The notes under the pieces are model-generated. The model saw only the letters and a list, made by a program, of their open reading frames with translations, did not search any database and was not told the origin of the DNA. Both the position numbers and the translations under genes were made by a program. Of a stretch of DNA of 64,000 nt, positions 30,769 through 39,511 are shown one piece after another. The stretch lies in assembly GCA_014360565.1 (NCBI GenBank), contig JACIXH010000003.1, positions 19,566 through 83,565 of the forward strand, in the 5' to 3' direction. This DNA is from Nocardia sp. (lineage in GTDB: Bacteria > Actinomycetota > Actinomycetes > Mycobacteriales > Mycobacteriaceae). Each line of letters starts with the position of its first letter. The stretch's first letter is position 1.

Positions 30769-32387
30769 GGACGGACTCCGTGACCATCTCCGAGCTCGCG
30801 GCCATCGCGCCCGCACCGAGCATCGAATACCACCTGCTCGCCCCCATGCTGATCGTGTTCGCGGTCGGTGTGGTGGGAGTGCTCGTCGAAGCGTTCCTGC
30901 CACGGTCCTACCGGTACCTCACCCAGGTGGTACTCGGAACCGCCGGTGTGATCGGCGCCTTGGTCGCCGTCGTCTTACTGGCCGGATCCGAAGGCACAGC
31001 GGTGATGGGCGCGGTAGCCATCGACGGGGTCACCCTGTTCCTGCAGGGCACGATCCTGCTGGTCGCGCTGCTGGGCCTGCTGCTGATCGCCGAACGCGGC
31101 GCGGTGCCTCGGGCGCGCAGCGGGCCGGGCACCTGGACTCGCGCGGCCGCCGCACTGGATCGTGGGGTCGACGCGTTCACTCCGCAGGCGTCCGCGGTGC
31201 CGGGCAGCGCCCACGAGCTCGCCGCGGTGCGCTCGGGTGTCTCGACCACCGAGGTGTTCCCGCTGACGATGATCGCGGTCGGTGGTCTGCTGCTGTTCCC
31301 CGCGTCGAACGATCTGCTGACGATGTTCGTCGCGCTCGAAGTGCTGTCGCTGCCGCTGTATCTGCTGTGCGGGCTCGCCCGGCGCCGGCGCTTGCTGTCG
31401 CAGGAAACGGCGATGAAGTACTTCCTGCTCGGTGCGTTCTCCTCGGCGTTCTTCCTCTACGGCATCGCCCTGCTCTACGGGCAGACCGGCACGGTGTCAC
31501 TGCCGAAAATCGGTGCGGCCCTGGACGAACAGTCCGAGAACGCCACCCTGGGCCTGCTCGGCATCGGGATGCTCGCTGTCGGTCTGCTGTTCAAGATCGG
31601 TGCCGTCCCGTTCCAAGCCTGGGTGCCCGACGTCTATCAGGGTGCGCCGACCCCGATTACGGCCTTCATGGCCGCCGCGACCAAGATCGCCGCGGTCGGT
31701 GCGACCATGCGGGTGCTGATGGTCGGCGTCGACGCCCTGAGCGCGGATTGGCGCCCGGTGCTCGCCGCGGTCGCGGTGGCGACGATGGTCGTCGGCGCGG
31801 TCATGGCGATCACCCAGACCGACGTCAAGCGCATGCTCGCCTACTCCTCGATCGCGCACGCCGGTTTCCTGCTCGTCGGTATGGTCGCCGCCGACACCGC
31901 CGGTGTCGCGGCCGTGCTGTTCTACCTGCTGACCTACGGTCTGGGCACCGTCGGCGCGTTCGCGGTGGTCAGTCTGGTCCGTGACTCCTCCGGCGACGAG
32001 GCGACCGCGCTGTCGCAGTGGGCCGGACTCGGCCGCCGATCCCCCTGGCTCGCTTCGGCATTCGCCCTGCTCCTGCTGTCGTTCGCCGGCCTCCCCCTCA
32101 CCAGCGGGTTCGTCGGCAAGTTCGCCGTGTTCGCGGCGGCCTCCGGCACCGGCTACGCCACGCTGGTCATCATCGGTGTCCTGTGCAGCGCCATCGCGGC
32201 CTTCTTCTACGTCCGCGTCATCGTCCTGATGTTCTTCACCGATCCCCCCGCCGATCCCCCGATCGTGACCGCCCCCTTCGCGACCACCCTGGTCGTAGCC
32301 TTCAGCGCGGGCGCCACCCTGCTGCTCGGGCTTTTCCCCCAGCCGATCCTCGACCTCGCCGACCGCTCCTCGGTCTTCCTGCGCTGA
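30765..32387 (+). CDS. nuoN: NADH-quinone oxidoreductase subunit N
   Basis: 540 residues, third antiporter-like subunit. Seen: MFVALEVLSLPLYLLCGLAR with the membrane Glu, FKIGAVPFQAWVPDVYQGAPT and SSIAHAGFLLVGM. It has a longer insertion around residues 105-155 than enterobacterial NuoN, as in mycobacteria. Last nuo gene; its stop shares one base with the start of a methyltransferase gene, so the operon probably continues. Confidence 0.97.
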   Translation: MRTDSVTISELAAIAPAPSIEYHLLAPMLIVFAVGVVGVLVEAFLPRSYRYLTQVVLGTAGVIGALVAVVLLAGSEGTAVMGAVAIDGVTLFLQGTILLVALLGLLLIAERGAVPRARSGPGTWTRAAAALDRGVDAFTPQASAVPGSAHELAAVRSGVSTTEVFPLTMIAVGGLLLFPASNDLLTMFVALEVLSLPLYLLCGLARRRRLLSQETAMKYFLLGAFSSAFFLYGIALLYGQTGTVSLPKIGAALDEQSENATLGLLGIGMLAVGLLFKIGAVPFQAWVPDVYQGAPTPITAFMAAATKIAAVGATMRVLMVGVDALSADWRPVLAAVAVATMVVGAVMAITQTDVKRMLAYSSIAHAGFLLVGMVAADTAGVAAVLFYLLTYGLGTVGAFAVVSLVRDSSGDEATALSQWAGLGRRSPWLASAFALLLLSFAGLPLTSGFVGKFAVFAAASGTGYATLVIIGVLCSAIAAFFYVRVIVLMFFTDPPADPPIVTAPFATTLVVAFSAGATLLLGLFPQPILDLADRSSVFLR

Positions 32388-33025
32388 TGTCGTCGACACC
32401 GCAGCCCGGCCCGCGCCCGCCCACCAGCCACGAACGCCGCACGGGCCGACCCTGGAACGCCTCCTACCTCGACGGTCCCGCGCCCTGGGACATCGGCGCC
32501 CCACAGCCGGCCGTCGTGCGGCTGGCCGAGACGGCAGGGTTTCGCGGACCGGTCCTCGACGTCGGCTGCGGCACCGGCGACAACGCCCTGTTCATCGCCG
32601 CCCGCGGGCTGCCGGTGCTCGGCGTCGATGTGGCCGAAGCGGCACTGGGCGCCGCCAGGCAGGCAGCCGACGACCGTGAGATCGACGCCGACTTCGCCAT
32701 GGCCGACGCGCTGCACCTACAGCGCCTGTACCGCCGCTTCGAGACAGTTCTCGACTGCGGCCTGTTCCACACCTTCGACGAGTCCGAACGCATCGAATAC
32801 GTCGCGAGTCTGGCCTCGATCACCGACTCGGGCGGGACCCTGTACGTGCTGTGCTTCAGCGACACCGGGCCCGACACCGGACCACACCCGGTCACCGAAC
32901 AAGCCCTCACCGCCCCCTTCGCCGACAACCCCGACTGGCACCTCTGCACCGTCACCCCGGAAAACCTCCGAACGCGATTCGCCGACACAGCCTCTGCCTG
33001 GCTCGCCACCATCGAACGCCGATAG
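32387..33025 (+). CDS. Class I SAM-dependent methyltransferase
   Basis: 212 residues. Motif I is VLDVGCGTGDNALF (about 57-70), followed by GVDVAEAAL and the acidic residue binding the SAM ribose; motif IV region is VLDCGLFHTF. The group includes small thiol- or metabolite-methylating enzymes; the substrate is unknown. It overlaps nuoN by one base (TGATG), so it is probably cotranscribed with complex I. A link to quinone methylation is tempting, but the sequence does not look like UbiE/MenG. Confidence 0.8.
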   Translation: MSSTPQPGPRPPTSHERRTGRPWNASYLDGPAPWDIGAPQPAVVRLAETAGFRGPVLDVGCGTGDNALFIAARGLPVLGVDVAEAALGAARQAADDREIDADFAMADALHLQRLYRRFETVLDCGLFHTFDESERIEYVASLASITDSGGTLYVLCFSDTGPDTGPHPVTEQALTAPFADNPDWHLCTVTPENLRTRFADTASAWLATIERR

Positions 33026-33074
33026 CCCCGGCGCGACTGCCGTCGAAGTCCGGGCAGCAGACAGTGGCGGACGA

Positions 33075-33080
33075 TAAAAT
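33075..33080 (+). promoter_or_regulatory. Putative -10 of a leaderless promoter
   Basis: TAAAAT ends seven bases before the GTG at 33088, the spacing seen for leaderless transcripts in mycolata. No clear -35 is visible. Confidence 0.4.
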
Positions 33081-33087
33081 CGCGGCC

Positions 33088-33936
33088 GTGGCTGACATGC
33101 TCCCATCCCCGCAACTTCTCGTGAACGACCTGGTCATGGTCGAATCCGGACGTTGGCACGACGGCCGACTGTGGTTCGCGCACTGGGGCAGTGGCGACGT
33201 GGTCGCCGTCGACCTCGACGGACACACCGAGGTAGTGGCACCGGGCCGAGACACGATGGGCTGGTCGATCGATTGGCTGCCCGATGGTCGGCTGCTGGTC
33301 TCGGGGAACGAGCTGACCCGAGTGGAACCGGACGGGTCCACGGTGCAGCACAGCGCTCAGGGCGGCAACGAGCTCGTCGTCGATCCCGCCGCACACGTCT
33401 ATGTCAACGGCGCCGATTTCGACTTCGTGGGCGGCGGCGCACCCGAACCCGGCTGGATCCGTCTCATCGCCCCCGACGGATCCGCCCGCGACGTCGCCGG
33501 TGACATCGAGTTCCCCAACGGCATGGTGATCACCCCGGACGGCTCGACCCTGGTGATCGCGGAATCCTTCGCCGGACGGCTGTCCGCGTTCGACATCCAG
33601 GACGACGGCTCGTTGTCGGGCCGACGGACGTGGGCCGAGGGGCTGGGGCCGGACGGAATCTGTATCGACGCCGAGGGCGGCATCTGGTGTCAAACCGCCG
33701 ATACGCCAGACCCGCACGATCCGGGCGGCCCTGCGTGGGCGGTGGTTCGGGTCCTCGATGGTGGCGAGATCACCCACCGGGTCGAGACCGATCTCCCGTG
33801 TTTCTCCTGCGCGCTCGGCGGGCCGGAGGGTCGGCATCTGTTCCTGCTGTGCAACGAGTTCGAGGGGATCGACCAACTCGAAGCCGTGATGTCGCGCCGC
33901 AGCGCACGGATCTATGTCACCGAGGTGCCGGGGTGA
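33088..33936 (+). CDS. SMP-30/gluconolactonase-like beta-propeller protein
   Basis: 282 residues from the GTG at 33088; the ATG at 33097 and the GTG at 33064 are alternatives. The repeated W-DG-L and PDG turns (DWLPDGRLLV, VITPDGSTLVIAES) give the six-bladed SMP-30 propeller. Metal ligands of the family are represented by E near residue 10, the Asn in EFPNGM and the Asp in GPDGICID. Such enzymes hydrolyse lactones or phosphotriesters with Ca2+ or Zn2+. Its stop overlaps the GTG of the next membrane gene. Confidence 0.85.
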   Translation: MADMLPSPQLLVNDLVMVESGRWHDGRLWFAHWGSGDVVAVDLDGHTEVVAPGRDTMGWSIDWLPDGRLLVSGNELTRVEPDGSTVQHSAQGGNELVVDPAAHVYVNGADFDFVGGGAPEPGWIRLIAPDGSARDVAGDIEFPNGMVITPDGSTLVIAESFAGRLSAFDIQDDGSLSGRRTWAEGLGPDGICIDAEGGIWCQTADTPDPHDPGGPAWAVVRVLDGGEITHRVETDLPCFSCALGGPEGRHLFLLCNEFEGIDQLEAVMSRRSARIYVTEVPG

Positions 33937-34256
33937 AACCGGCCGATCGCCCATCAGGGTCCGACCGCATATCGGTCCCATCCCTGCTCCTCAGCACCCT
34001 GGTGCTCGGACTCGGTGTGGCCGTGGCGATTCCGATGCTCGCGACCCTGGCCTTCGCTGCCATCGGTCACCCCGAATGCGCGACCATCCCACAAGACGTG
34101 GGCCCCTGCGGATATTGGGCCCGCGTGGCGGAATTCGGGCCCTTCATCATGCTGTGGGGAACGCTCGTCACCGCGGGCATGGCAGTAGCGGTGTGGCCGA
34201 TGTTCTCCGCGGTACTCGGAATCTTCGCCGCGCGACGCGCTCGCCGCGAGCAATGA
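33933..34256 (+). CDS. Small membrane protein, two helices
   Basis: 107 residues, starting at GTG inside the preceding stop (GTGA). Helix 1 is about 16-43, helix 2 about 69-95; the loop between them has two Cys (PECATIPQDVGPCGYW) that could form a disulfide outside the membrane. A basic tail (RRARREQ) suggests both ends lie inside. No family recognised. Coupled to the lactonase-like gene. Confidence 0.65.
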   Translation: MKPADRPSGSDRISVPSLLLSTLVLGLGVAVAIPMLATLAFAAIGHPECATIPQDVGPCGYWARVAEFGPFIMLWGTLVTAGMAVAVWPMFSAVLGIFAARRARREQ

Positions 34257-34288
34257 ATCATCGTATGCCCGGCATACCCTCTGTGCAC

Positions 34289-34873
34289 TTACCGCTCGTC
34301 GGTGCTGTCGCGCAGCAGGCCGTCGGCTACCAGCGTTACCAGTGCGTCGGCGCGTGCTGCCGGGTCGGGCAGGGATTCGGTTGCCAGAGCTATGCCGTTG
34401 GCCAGGTGCAGGACGTCGTCGACGGCGACAGCCGCAGCGACCGAGCCTTCACGGTGAGCTCGGGCCAGAAGCTGCTGGGCGGCCTGGCGGATCATGGTGT
34501 GGGGCGAGAATTTCGGGTCGCTGTCATATCCCGTCAGCGCGGGCCCGAGCCCCCGTGCGGTGCTCGCGTGTGCCACGACAGCCCGTAGCCACGTCACCAC
34601 GGCGGCGCCCGAATCGGGAGACGTGAGCAGGTCCTCTGCGCGCTCACACAACGCCTGAACCCGGTCGCGTAGCACTGCTTCCAGCAGTCCCGCCCGGCTC
34701 GGGAAGTGCCGGTGCAACGTGGCCGAGCCGACCCCAGCGCGACGGGCGATCTCTTCCAGGGATGCCTGGGCTCCCGACTCCGCGATCACCGCGCTCGCCG
34801 CGGTCACCAACCTGTCGCGGTTGCGTTGGGCATCGGCTCTCTGTCGACCCGACGATGGGGGGCTTTCAGTCAT
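34289..34873 (-). CDS. TetR-family transcriptional regulator
   Basis: 194 residues. The N-terminal HTH (about 20-62) reads EEIARRAGVGSATLHRHFPSR, the standard TetR recognition helix; the C-terminal ligand domain ends in LVTLVADGLLRD. It is divergent from a luciferase-like oxidoreductase with GGGGTG-type palindromes between them, so it probably represses that gene and itself. Confidence 0.9.
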   Translation of the reverse strand: MTESPPSSGRQRADAQRNRDRLVTAASAVIAESGAQASLEEIARRAGVGSATLHRHFPSRAGLLEAVLRDRVQALCERAEDLLTSPDSGAAVVTWLRAVVAHASTARGLGPALTGYDSDPKFSPHTMIRQAAQQLLARAHREGSVAAAVAVDDVLHLANGIALATESLPDPAARADALVTLVADGLLRDSTDER

Positions 34874-34893
34874 CTGTCCGGCGCCTTCTTGCT

Positions 34894-34950
34894 AAATGGG
34901 GTGGGTCCTCCGTATCGTACCGAAGGGCAAGTGGGGTGCCCACCCCGTTT
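34894..34950. promoter_or_regulatory. TetR operator region between divergent genes
   Basis: GGGGTGCCCACCCC (34933-34946) is a palindrome with arms GGGGTG/CACCCC. AAATGGGGTGGG (34894-34905) and CCCACCCCGTTT (34939-34950) form a larger inverted repeat with 11 of 12 pairs. The half-site GGGGTG thus occurs near both genes. Confidence 0.65.
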
Positions 34951-34973
34951 CGGAGCGTTGAGGAGTCGAAGAG

Positions 34974-35897
34974 ATGCAGATCGGTTTGGCAGTCGGCGAC
35001 GTACGTGGTCCAGCACCCTGGGACGTGGTCGTCGACCAGGTACAGGTGGCCGCTGCTGCTGGATTCGCGACGGCGTGGTCGAGTCAGGCGCTGGGCTGGG
35101 ATGCGTTGACCGCCATCGGGTTGGCCGCCGCCGCTGTCCCTGACATCGCCGTGGGCACGGCAGTTGTTCCCGTTCCGCAGCGGCACCCGATGGTGCTGGC
35201 CGCGCAGGCGCTGACCGTGCAGGCCGCGGTGGGTGCTCGACTGACGCTGGGAGTCGGCGTGGGCGTCGGTGCGATGGTGTCGGGAATGTTCGGGTTGCCC
35301 ACCGACCGCCCCGTGCAACGCATGCGTGAATATCTCACCGTGCTGGGCCCGCTGCTACGCGGACACAGTGTCGATCTTCGCGGGGACACCCTCACCGCCG
35401 TCGGTGCGGTGACGCTGCCCGCCGGCGTCGCGGCCCCGGCTGTGCTCGTCGCAGCGATGGGGCCGCGGATGGTCCGGTTGGCGGGCGAACTCTCCGACGG
35501 CGCGGTGACCTGGATGACCGGACCGAAAACCCTCGGCGAGCACATCGTTCCCCTCATCACCAAGGCGGCATCCGCCGCCCAACGACCGGCCCCGCGCATC
35601 GTCGCCGGCCTGCCCGTCTGCGTCACCGACGCACCCGATGACGTCCGCGCCCGAATCGCCGAACAGTTCGCGCTCGCCGCGCAGGTGCCCGAATACCGTG
35701 CGACCCTCGACCGGGAAGGAGCTGCCGGGCCCCAGGACGTCGCCATCGTCGGCACCGAAACCCGAGTGACACAGGGGCTGACACGCCTCCGCGACGTCGG
35801 CGTCACCGAATTCATGGCCGCACCGTACGGAACAGCGGCCGAACCACGCCGCACCATCGAACTGCTCGCCGACCTGAACCGCCGAACCGGAAGGTGA
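34974..35897 (+). CDS. LLM-class (F420-dependent type) oxidoreductase
   Basis: 307 residues, luciferase-like TIM barrel. The N-terminus MQIGLAVGDVRG, AQALTVQAAVGARLTLGVGVG and the C-terminal TIELLADLNRR are typical of the TIGR03564-like F420-dependent group in mycolata. Substrate unknown. Cofactor choice is inferred from the family. Probably repressed by the divergent TetR; followed by a truncated SnoaL-like ORF four bases downstream. Confidence 0.83.
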   Translation: MQIGLAVGDVRGPAPWDVVVDQVQVAAAAGFATAWSSQALGWDALTAIGLAAAAVPDIAVGTAVVPVPQRHPMVLAAQALTVQAAVGARLTLGVGVGVGAMVSGMFGLPTDRPVQRMREYLTVLGPLLRGHSVDLRGDTLTAVGAVTLPAGVAAPAVLVAAMGPRMVRLAGELSDGAVTWMTGPKTLGEHIVPLITKAASAAQRPAPRIVAGLPVCVTDAPDDVRARIAEQFALAAQVPEYRATLDREGAAGPQDVAIVGTETRVTQGLTRLRDVGVTEFMAAPYGTAAEPRRTIELLADLNRRTGR

Positions 35898-35900
35898 CCG

Positions 35901-36314
35901 GTGCCCGGCATCACCGCCGAGGACCGGTGCGCGATTCACGAGACCACCGCGCTACGGGGGCATCTGGCCGATGATCGAGAGTGGAATCGACTCGGTGAGA
36001 TGTTCGCCGACGACGTGGTGCCCCAGTTGGGCCGACCGGTTACCCGTGCTTGCGGGCGCGCGACATGTGTTCTGCATTACGTTGGGTGCCAGCATGATTC
36101 ATCGATGGAGCGGCGTAGTGGGCTGCTCCGGCTCGGCGCCGGCGGTTCGTGGTCGTGGCGGTCGCCGCCGTTGCGGGGATGGGTATCGAGAAGGTCCGGT
36201 TCGCCCAGGCTGACTCTCTGTTGGATGCGTTTCATCCATTCCGGGGCCCACCAGCAGTCGTCACCGAGCAGTTTCATCACTTTTCGCAAGTTCCCGAGAT
36301 CAACGAACTCTTAG
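35901..36314 (+). pseudogene. Truncated SnoaL-like gene
   Basis: From GTG 35901, with GAAGGTGA upstream, the first 40 codons encode the start of a SnoaL/NTF2-like domain (ITAEDRCAIHET, LADDREWNRLGEMFADDVV). Homology then ends at about 36020 and the rest reads as Arg/Ser-rich antisense-like sequence. The gene looks cut by a rearrangement whose other side contains an mmpL tail in the opposite orientation. Confidence 0.6.
36077..36289 (-). pseudogene. 3' remnant of an mmpL (RND lipid transporter) gene
   Basis: Reads KLLGDDCWWAPEWMKR followed by LGEPDL, the conserved C-terminus of MmpL transporters. Only about 45 codons remain, with no transmembrane part upstream. A deletion or transposition scar. 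Confidence 0.6.
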
Positions 36315-36503
36315 GAAGAAATCAGCGTCCGGCCCAGCCTGAAATTGTGGGTCGAGCACGGCCGTTTCGCCCCGGGCCCAGCCCGTCGGCGTGCGGAGGG
36401 CTTGATTCCACAGCCGATGTGGCCGACCTCGCGAATCAGCTCACGGGGCCGTGCCGCAAATGGGACCCGACCGAGCATGCGATCACGGACGACGCTGCTC
36501 TGC
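36290..36503. other. Non-coding scar sequence
   Basis: Between the mmpL tail and the next TetR gene I see no family-like frame on either strand. Open frames here are GC-rich chance ORFs. With 36020-36289 it makes about 480 bases of decayed DNA. Confidence 0.5.
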
Positions 36504-37112
36504 TCATGGCCGCTTCTGCGCGCCGATGCTTCCGACGATCAGGTCGGTCAGGGCCGAGATCGCTTCCTGTGCGGATGTCGCGCCGAGATTCAGTTCCGCG
36601 GCCAGCGTTTGTGCCGCTCCCAGTACGCCGACACAGCGCAGGCGAAGGGCTGCGGTGGTGAGTGTGGAGAAGGGCAGCAGCGTCGCGGCCATCCAGTCGC
36701 GGTAGCCGGCGAGCATGTCGTGCTGGATTGCCTGGACGTCGGGATTGCCTTTCAGCGCAGCCGAGATCGCGTCGAACTCGGGCATTTCGGTGGAGCAGGC
36801 AAAGTAGGCGGCGCTCATCACGCGGGCGATCTCGTCGACGGTGGGGGTGGCATCGCGGACGGCCTGTTCCGTGGAGCGGCGGTGGCGTTCGTCGAGTTGC
36901 CGGTACAGCGCGAGCAGTAGTTCGGGGCGGGTTCCGAAGTGGTCGTACACGATCGGTCTGCTGACCCCGGCGGCCTCGGCGAGGGTGGCGAGGGTGAGGC
37001 CGTCGGTGCCGTGCTCGCCTACGAGCGCCAGGGCGGTGTCGAGCAATTGCTCGCGTCTGGCCGGCTTGGCGAGCCTGCCCGATCGTGCGGTCGTCGTCCG
37101 GCCTTGCGTCAT
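36504..37112 (-). CDS. TetR-family transcriptional regulator
   Basis: 202 residues. HTH: LATLAEAAGVSRPIVYDHFGTR at about 42-63 (recognition helix VSRPIVYDHF). The C-terminal domain follows the TetR_C pattern with MPEFDAISAALKGNPDV. Divergent from a saccharopine-dehydrogenase-like gene, with a perfect GTTACA/TGTAAC operator between them. Confidence 0.9.
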   Translation of the reverse strand: MTQGRTTTARSGRLAKPARREQLLDTALALVGEHGTDGLTLATLAEAAGVSRPIVYDHFGTRPELLLALYRQLDERHRRSTEQAVRDATPTVDEIARVMSAAYFACSTEMPEFDAISAALKGNPDVQAIQHDMLAGYRDWMAATLLPFSTLTTAALRLRCVGVLGAAQTLAAELNLGATSAQEAISALTDLIVGSIGAQKRP

Positions 37113-37138
37113 GGCTCCAGCTTAGCTACAAAGAGTAA

Positions 37139-37153
37139 GTTACATATTGTAAC
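37139..37153. promoter_or_regulatory. Palindromic TetR operator
   Basis: GTTACATATTGTAAC: perfect arms GTTACA and TGTAAC around TAT, 26 bases from the TetR start and 23 bases from the divergent gene. AAGAGTAA just left may extend it. Confidence 0.7.
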
Positions 37154-37175
37154 GTCTGCTGGAACGGAGTTCATC

Positions 37176-38162
37176 ATGGAGCAATCGGTACTGATCCTGG
37201 GCGGGTCGGGGCAGGCAGGGTCTGACACCGCAGCTCTGTTGCGCCGCTGGTACCCGGACCTGCCGTTGACCATCGCGGGCCGTGATCTCGACCGCGCGCG
37301 GCAGGTCGCCGGCGAGCTCGGCACGGCCACAGCGGTGAAGATCGACCTGTCGCGCCGCGACCTCGGCCTCCAAGAAACGGGGCATGCCGCGGTGATCGCG
37401 GCACTGTGGGACAACCGGCTCAACGGCCTGCACTACGCGCAGGATCGCGCAGTGCCCTACCTCAGCATTTCCAGCGGCCTGCTCGACATCGGCCCGGAAG
37501 TCGTTGCCGGCGCGCACCAGTCGAACGCGGCTCCGGTGCTGATCGCCAGCCACCTGATGGCGGGGATCGTCGTTCTCGCCGCGCTACATTTCGCGGCCGA
37601 GTTCGCGGGAATCGACGCGGTCCGGGTCGGCGTCGCGCTCGATGACACCGACACCGGCGGACCCGCGGGGATCGCCGATCTGGAACGGTGGTTGTCGGTC
37701 ACGTCGGCGGGTCTGATCCGCCGCGACGGCGTCTTCACCTGGCTCGCCGCGGCCGACGCATCATCGAACGTGCACACCGTCGACGGCACCGCCCTGCCCG
37801 GTCAGAGCATCCCTGTCCTCGACGTGCCCAGCCTGGCCATGGCGACGGGGTCACCGAATGTTCGGGTGGACTTCGCGGTAGGCGAAACGCCGAGCCGCCG
37901 TCGCGGCGAGCCCGCCTCCGTCGAGATCCGGATCGAGCTCGACGGCACCGACCAGGCAGCTCATCCGCTCCATCGAACGCACCACCTCGTTCACCCGGCC
38001 GGGCAACGGCCACTGACCGCTCTCGGCATCGCTCTGGGCATGGAACGGCTGCTCGGCCTCACCGGCACCCGCCCGGCACCGGGCATCCACACTCCGGAGT
38101 CGCTGATCGACCCGGCTCACGCGGTGCAACGGATGCGTGAGGCCGGTGCGGTGCTCGCCTAG
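37176..38162 (+). CDS. Saccharopine dehydrogenase-like NAD(P)-binding protein
   Basis: 328 residues. N-terminal Rossmann motif GGSGQAGS (about 9-16) after the first strand; the remainder matches saccharopine-dehydrogenase-like proteins that handle small oxidoreductions. The ATG at 37176 follows GGAACGGAG. It lies opposite a TetR gene with a shared operator, a typical inducible one-enzyme module. Specificity is not readable. Confidence 0.78.
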   Translation: MEQSVLILGGSGQAGSDTAALLRRWYPDLPLTIAGRDLDRARQVAGELGTATAVKIDLSRRDLGLQETGHAAVIAALWDNRLNGLHYAQDRAVPYLSISSGLLDIGPEVVAGAHQSNAAPVLIASHLMAGIVVLAALHFAAEFAGIDAVRVGVALDDTDTGGPAGIADLERWLSVTSAGLIRRDGVFTWLAAADASSNVHTVDGTALPGQSIPVLDVPSLAMATGSPNVRVDFAVGETPSRRRGEPASVEIRIELDGTDQAAHPLHRTHHLVHPAGQRPLTALGIALGMERLLGLTGTRPAPGIHTPESLIDPAHAVQRMREAGAVLA

Positions 38163-38433
38163 CGGACATCCTCGATCCCGGGAGCGTCGCGCAGAACGCG
38201 ATTACCTTCTGTCACAGGTCGAGTCGACGGACCAGGAGACCGCCGGTCACGCTCTGACCGGACTGATCCGACTCGGCGTCGACCCTGCGGTGGTTGTCGA
38301 CCGCCTGCCGGGCACTTCGCAACGAATCAGGAACAACATTGTCCGGGCGCTCGGACGCGGTGCCGAGGCCTCCACTGTTGAGCAGCGGGATGGTCGGGCG
38401 CGGTTGAACGAAGTTGCGCGAGGTCGCCCTTGA
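38137..38433 (+). pseudogene. Possible remnant of a helical-repeat (HEAT-like) protein
   Basis: Within this frame a 50-codon stretch (about 38190-38345) reads like natural protein, with VESTDQETAGHALTGLIRLG followed by paired helices. Flanks are not protein-like and the ORF overlaps the previous gene. Probably a fragment; weak call. Confidence 0.3.
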
Positions 38434-38497
38434 CTCTGCAGTCCTCTGGCCGCTACCGCGTGCGGCGGACCAGTCGTGTATCGAACAGCGCTGCCGC

Positions 38498-38854
38498 TCA
38501 CACCACGTACGAAAGCGCCGCCGCCACCGACAGGGCCAGCATTCCGAGGCAGTTGATCCAGAACTCGTATCCGAGGAACCGGGCCCGGTAATGGGCGTAG
38601 GCGGCGCACACGAAGTACGCGATCACGCCGACCGCGGTGGCGAATCCGACGCCGGGATAATTCAGTCCGACAAGGAGACCGGCTGTGGCCGCCAGCTTGA
38701 TGGCGATCAGCGTCCACCACCAGTCGCGTGGAAACCCGACGCCGTCGAGGCATTGCTGAATGAACATCGGCGGACGCACGGACATGAGCGCGTCGGCGAA
38801 CAGCGAGAGCGCGAGTAGTGCTGGTAGCCACCATAGTTCGGGAGCGTGGATCAT
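38498..38854 (-). CDS. DoxX-like membrane protein
   Basis: 118 residues, four transmembrane helices; ADALMSVRPPMFIQQCLDGVG and a central LVGLNYPGVGFATAVGVIAYF match the DoxX_2 family of uncharacterised quinone-related or redox membrane proteins. Its ATG overlaps the TetR stop (ATGA at 38851-38854), so the regulator and membrane protein are cotranscribed and the TetR probably controls it. Confidence 0.75.
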   Translation of the reverse strand: MIHAPELWWLPALLALSLFADALMSVRPPMFIQQCLDGVGFPRDWWWTLIAIKLAATAGLLVGLNYPGVGFATAVGVIAYFVCAAYAHYRARFLGYEFWINCLGMLALSVAAALSYVV

Positions 38855-39453
38855 TGGCTGCCTCTCGGGTGCGTGATGACGAATTCGATGGTCTGGCGTA
38901 GTTGGTCGGCTGCCTCGGGCATCGCGATGGCACCGCTGGCCGCGGTCATCAACAAGCCGAGGTAGGCGAGATAGATGGTCCGAGCGCCGCGACCGACCTG
39001 GCTGCGAGGTAGCGCTGATCGGGCGAGCACTGCTTCGAGTTCGCCCAGCAGGGCCAGCGCGAGGTCTCGAAAGATCACCGACTCATGGTTTCCGCGGACG
39101 AGGATCGCCAAATACTCGCGTGAGAGCTCGGAATCGACCGCGAAATGTCCGACAAACGGCGCGAAGAGCTTCAGCACGTCCTCGGTGGTCGCGGTCGTCT
39201 TTGCGGGCGCGAGTTCGGTTTGCCTACTGTTGTGCACCGCGGTGATCCAGTTGTCGTAGAGCGAGACGAGCAGCGCGTCCTTTTCGCCGGCCGCCATGAC
39301 GGTCCCGGTGCTCACGTTCGCTTCGGCGGCGATCTGCCGAATCGTGGTTGCCTTGAAACCCTGGGCGCGGAAGAGCCGTTCGGCTGCCGCCAAGACCTTC
39401 TGTCGCGTCGCTGCCTGTTGCTCCGCTCGCGACTGAACATGTTCATTGAACAT
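38851..39453 (-). CDS. TetR-family transcriptional regulator with operator over its start codon
   Basis: 200 residues from the ATG at 39453. HTH about 30-58 (IRQIAAEANVSTGTV). The start codon lies inside a 29-bp perfect palindrome. Upstream on the minus strand are TTGCGT, 18 bases, TAGCTT, then seven bases to the ATG, so the mRNA is probably leaderless and directly repressed by its product. An ORF extension to 39930 crosses the divergent gene and is rejected. Cotranscribed with the DoxX-like gene. Confidence 0.88.
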   Translation of the reverse strand: MFNEHVQSRAEQQAATRQKVLAAAERLFRAQGFKATTIRQIAAEANVSTGTVMAAGEKDALLVSLYDNWITAVHNSRQTELAPAKTTATTEDVLKLFAPFVGHFAVDSELSREYLAILVRGNHESVIFRDLALALLGELEAVLARSALPRSQVGRGARTIYLAYLGLLMTAASGAIAMPEAADQLRQTIEFVITHPRGSQ

Positions 39454-39460
39454 GTTCAGT
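39432..39460. promoter_or_regulatory. 29-bp palindromic operator made of two TGAACATGTTCA sites
   Basis: Two perfect 12-base palindromes TGAACATGTTCA (39434-39445 and 39447-39458), one base apart, extended by AC and GT into one 29-base palindrome. It covers the start codon of the leftward TetR gene. Confidence 0.8.
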
Positions 39461-39511
39461 AAGCTATCCCATAAATGCTCTTGGACGCAAACGGTGGGTG
39501 CTGTGCCGACG

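Noticed and set aside
29080..30903. 607-codon antisense ORF across nuoM
   Set aside because: His/Arg/Gln/Asp-rich composition typical of the reverse strand of membrane-protein genes.
39434..39458. GAAC...GTTC elements as LexA boxes
   Set aside because: The half-sites are two bases apart, not four, so they do not match the SOS box; they fit a TetR operator.
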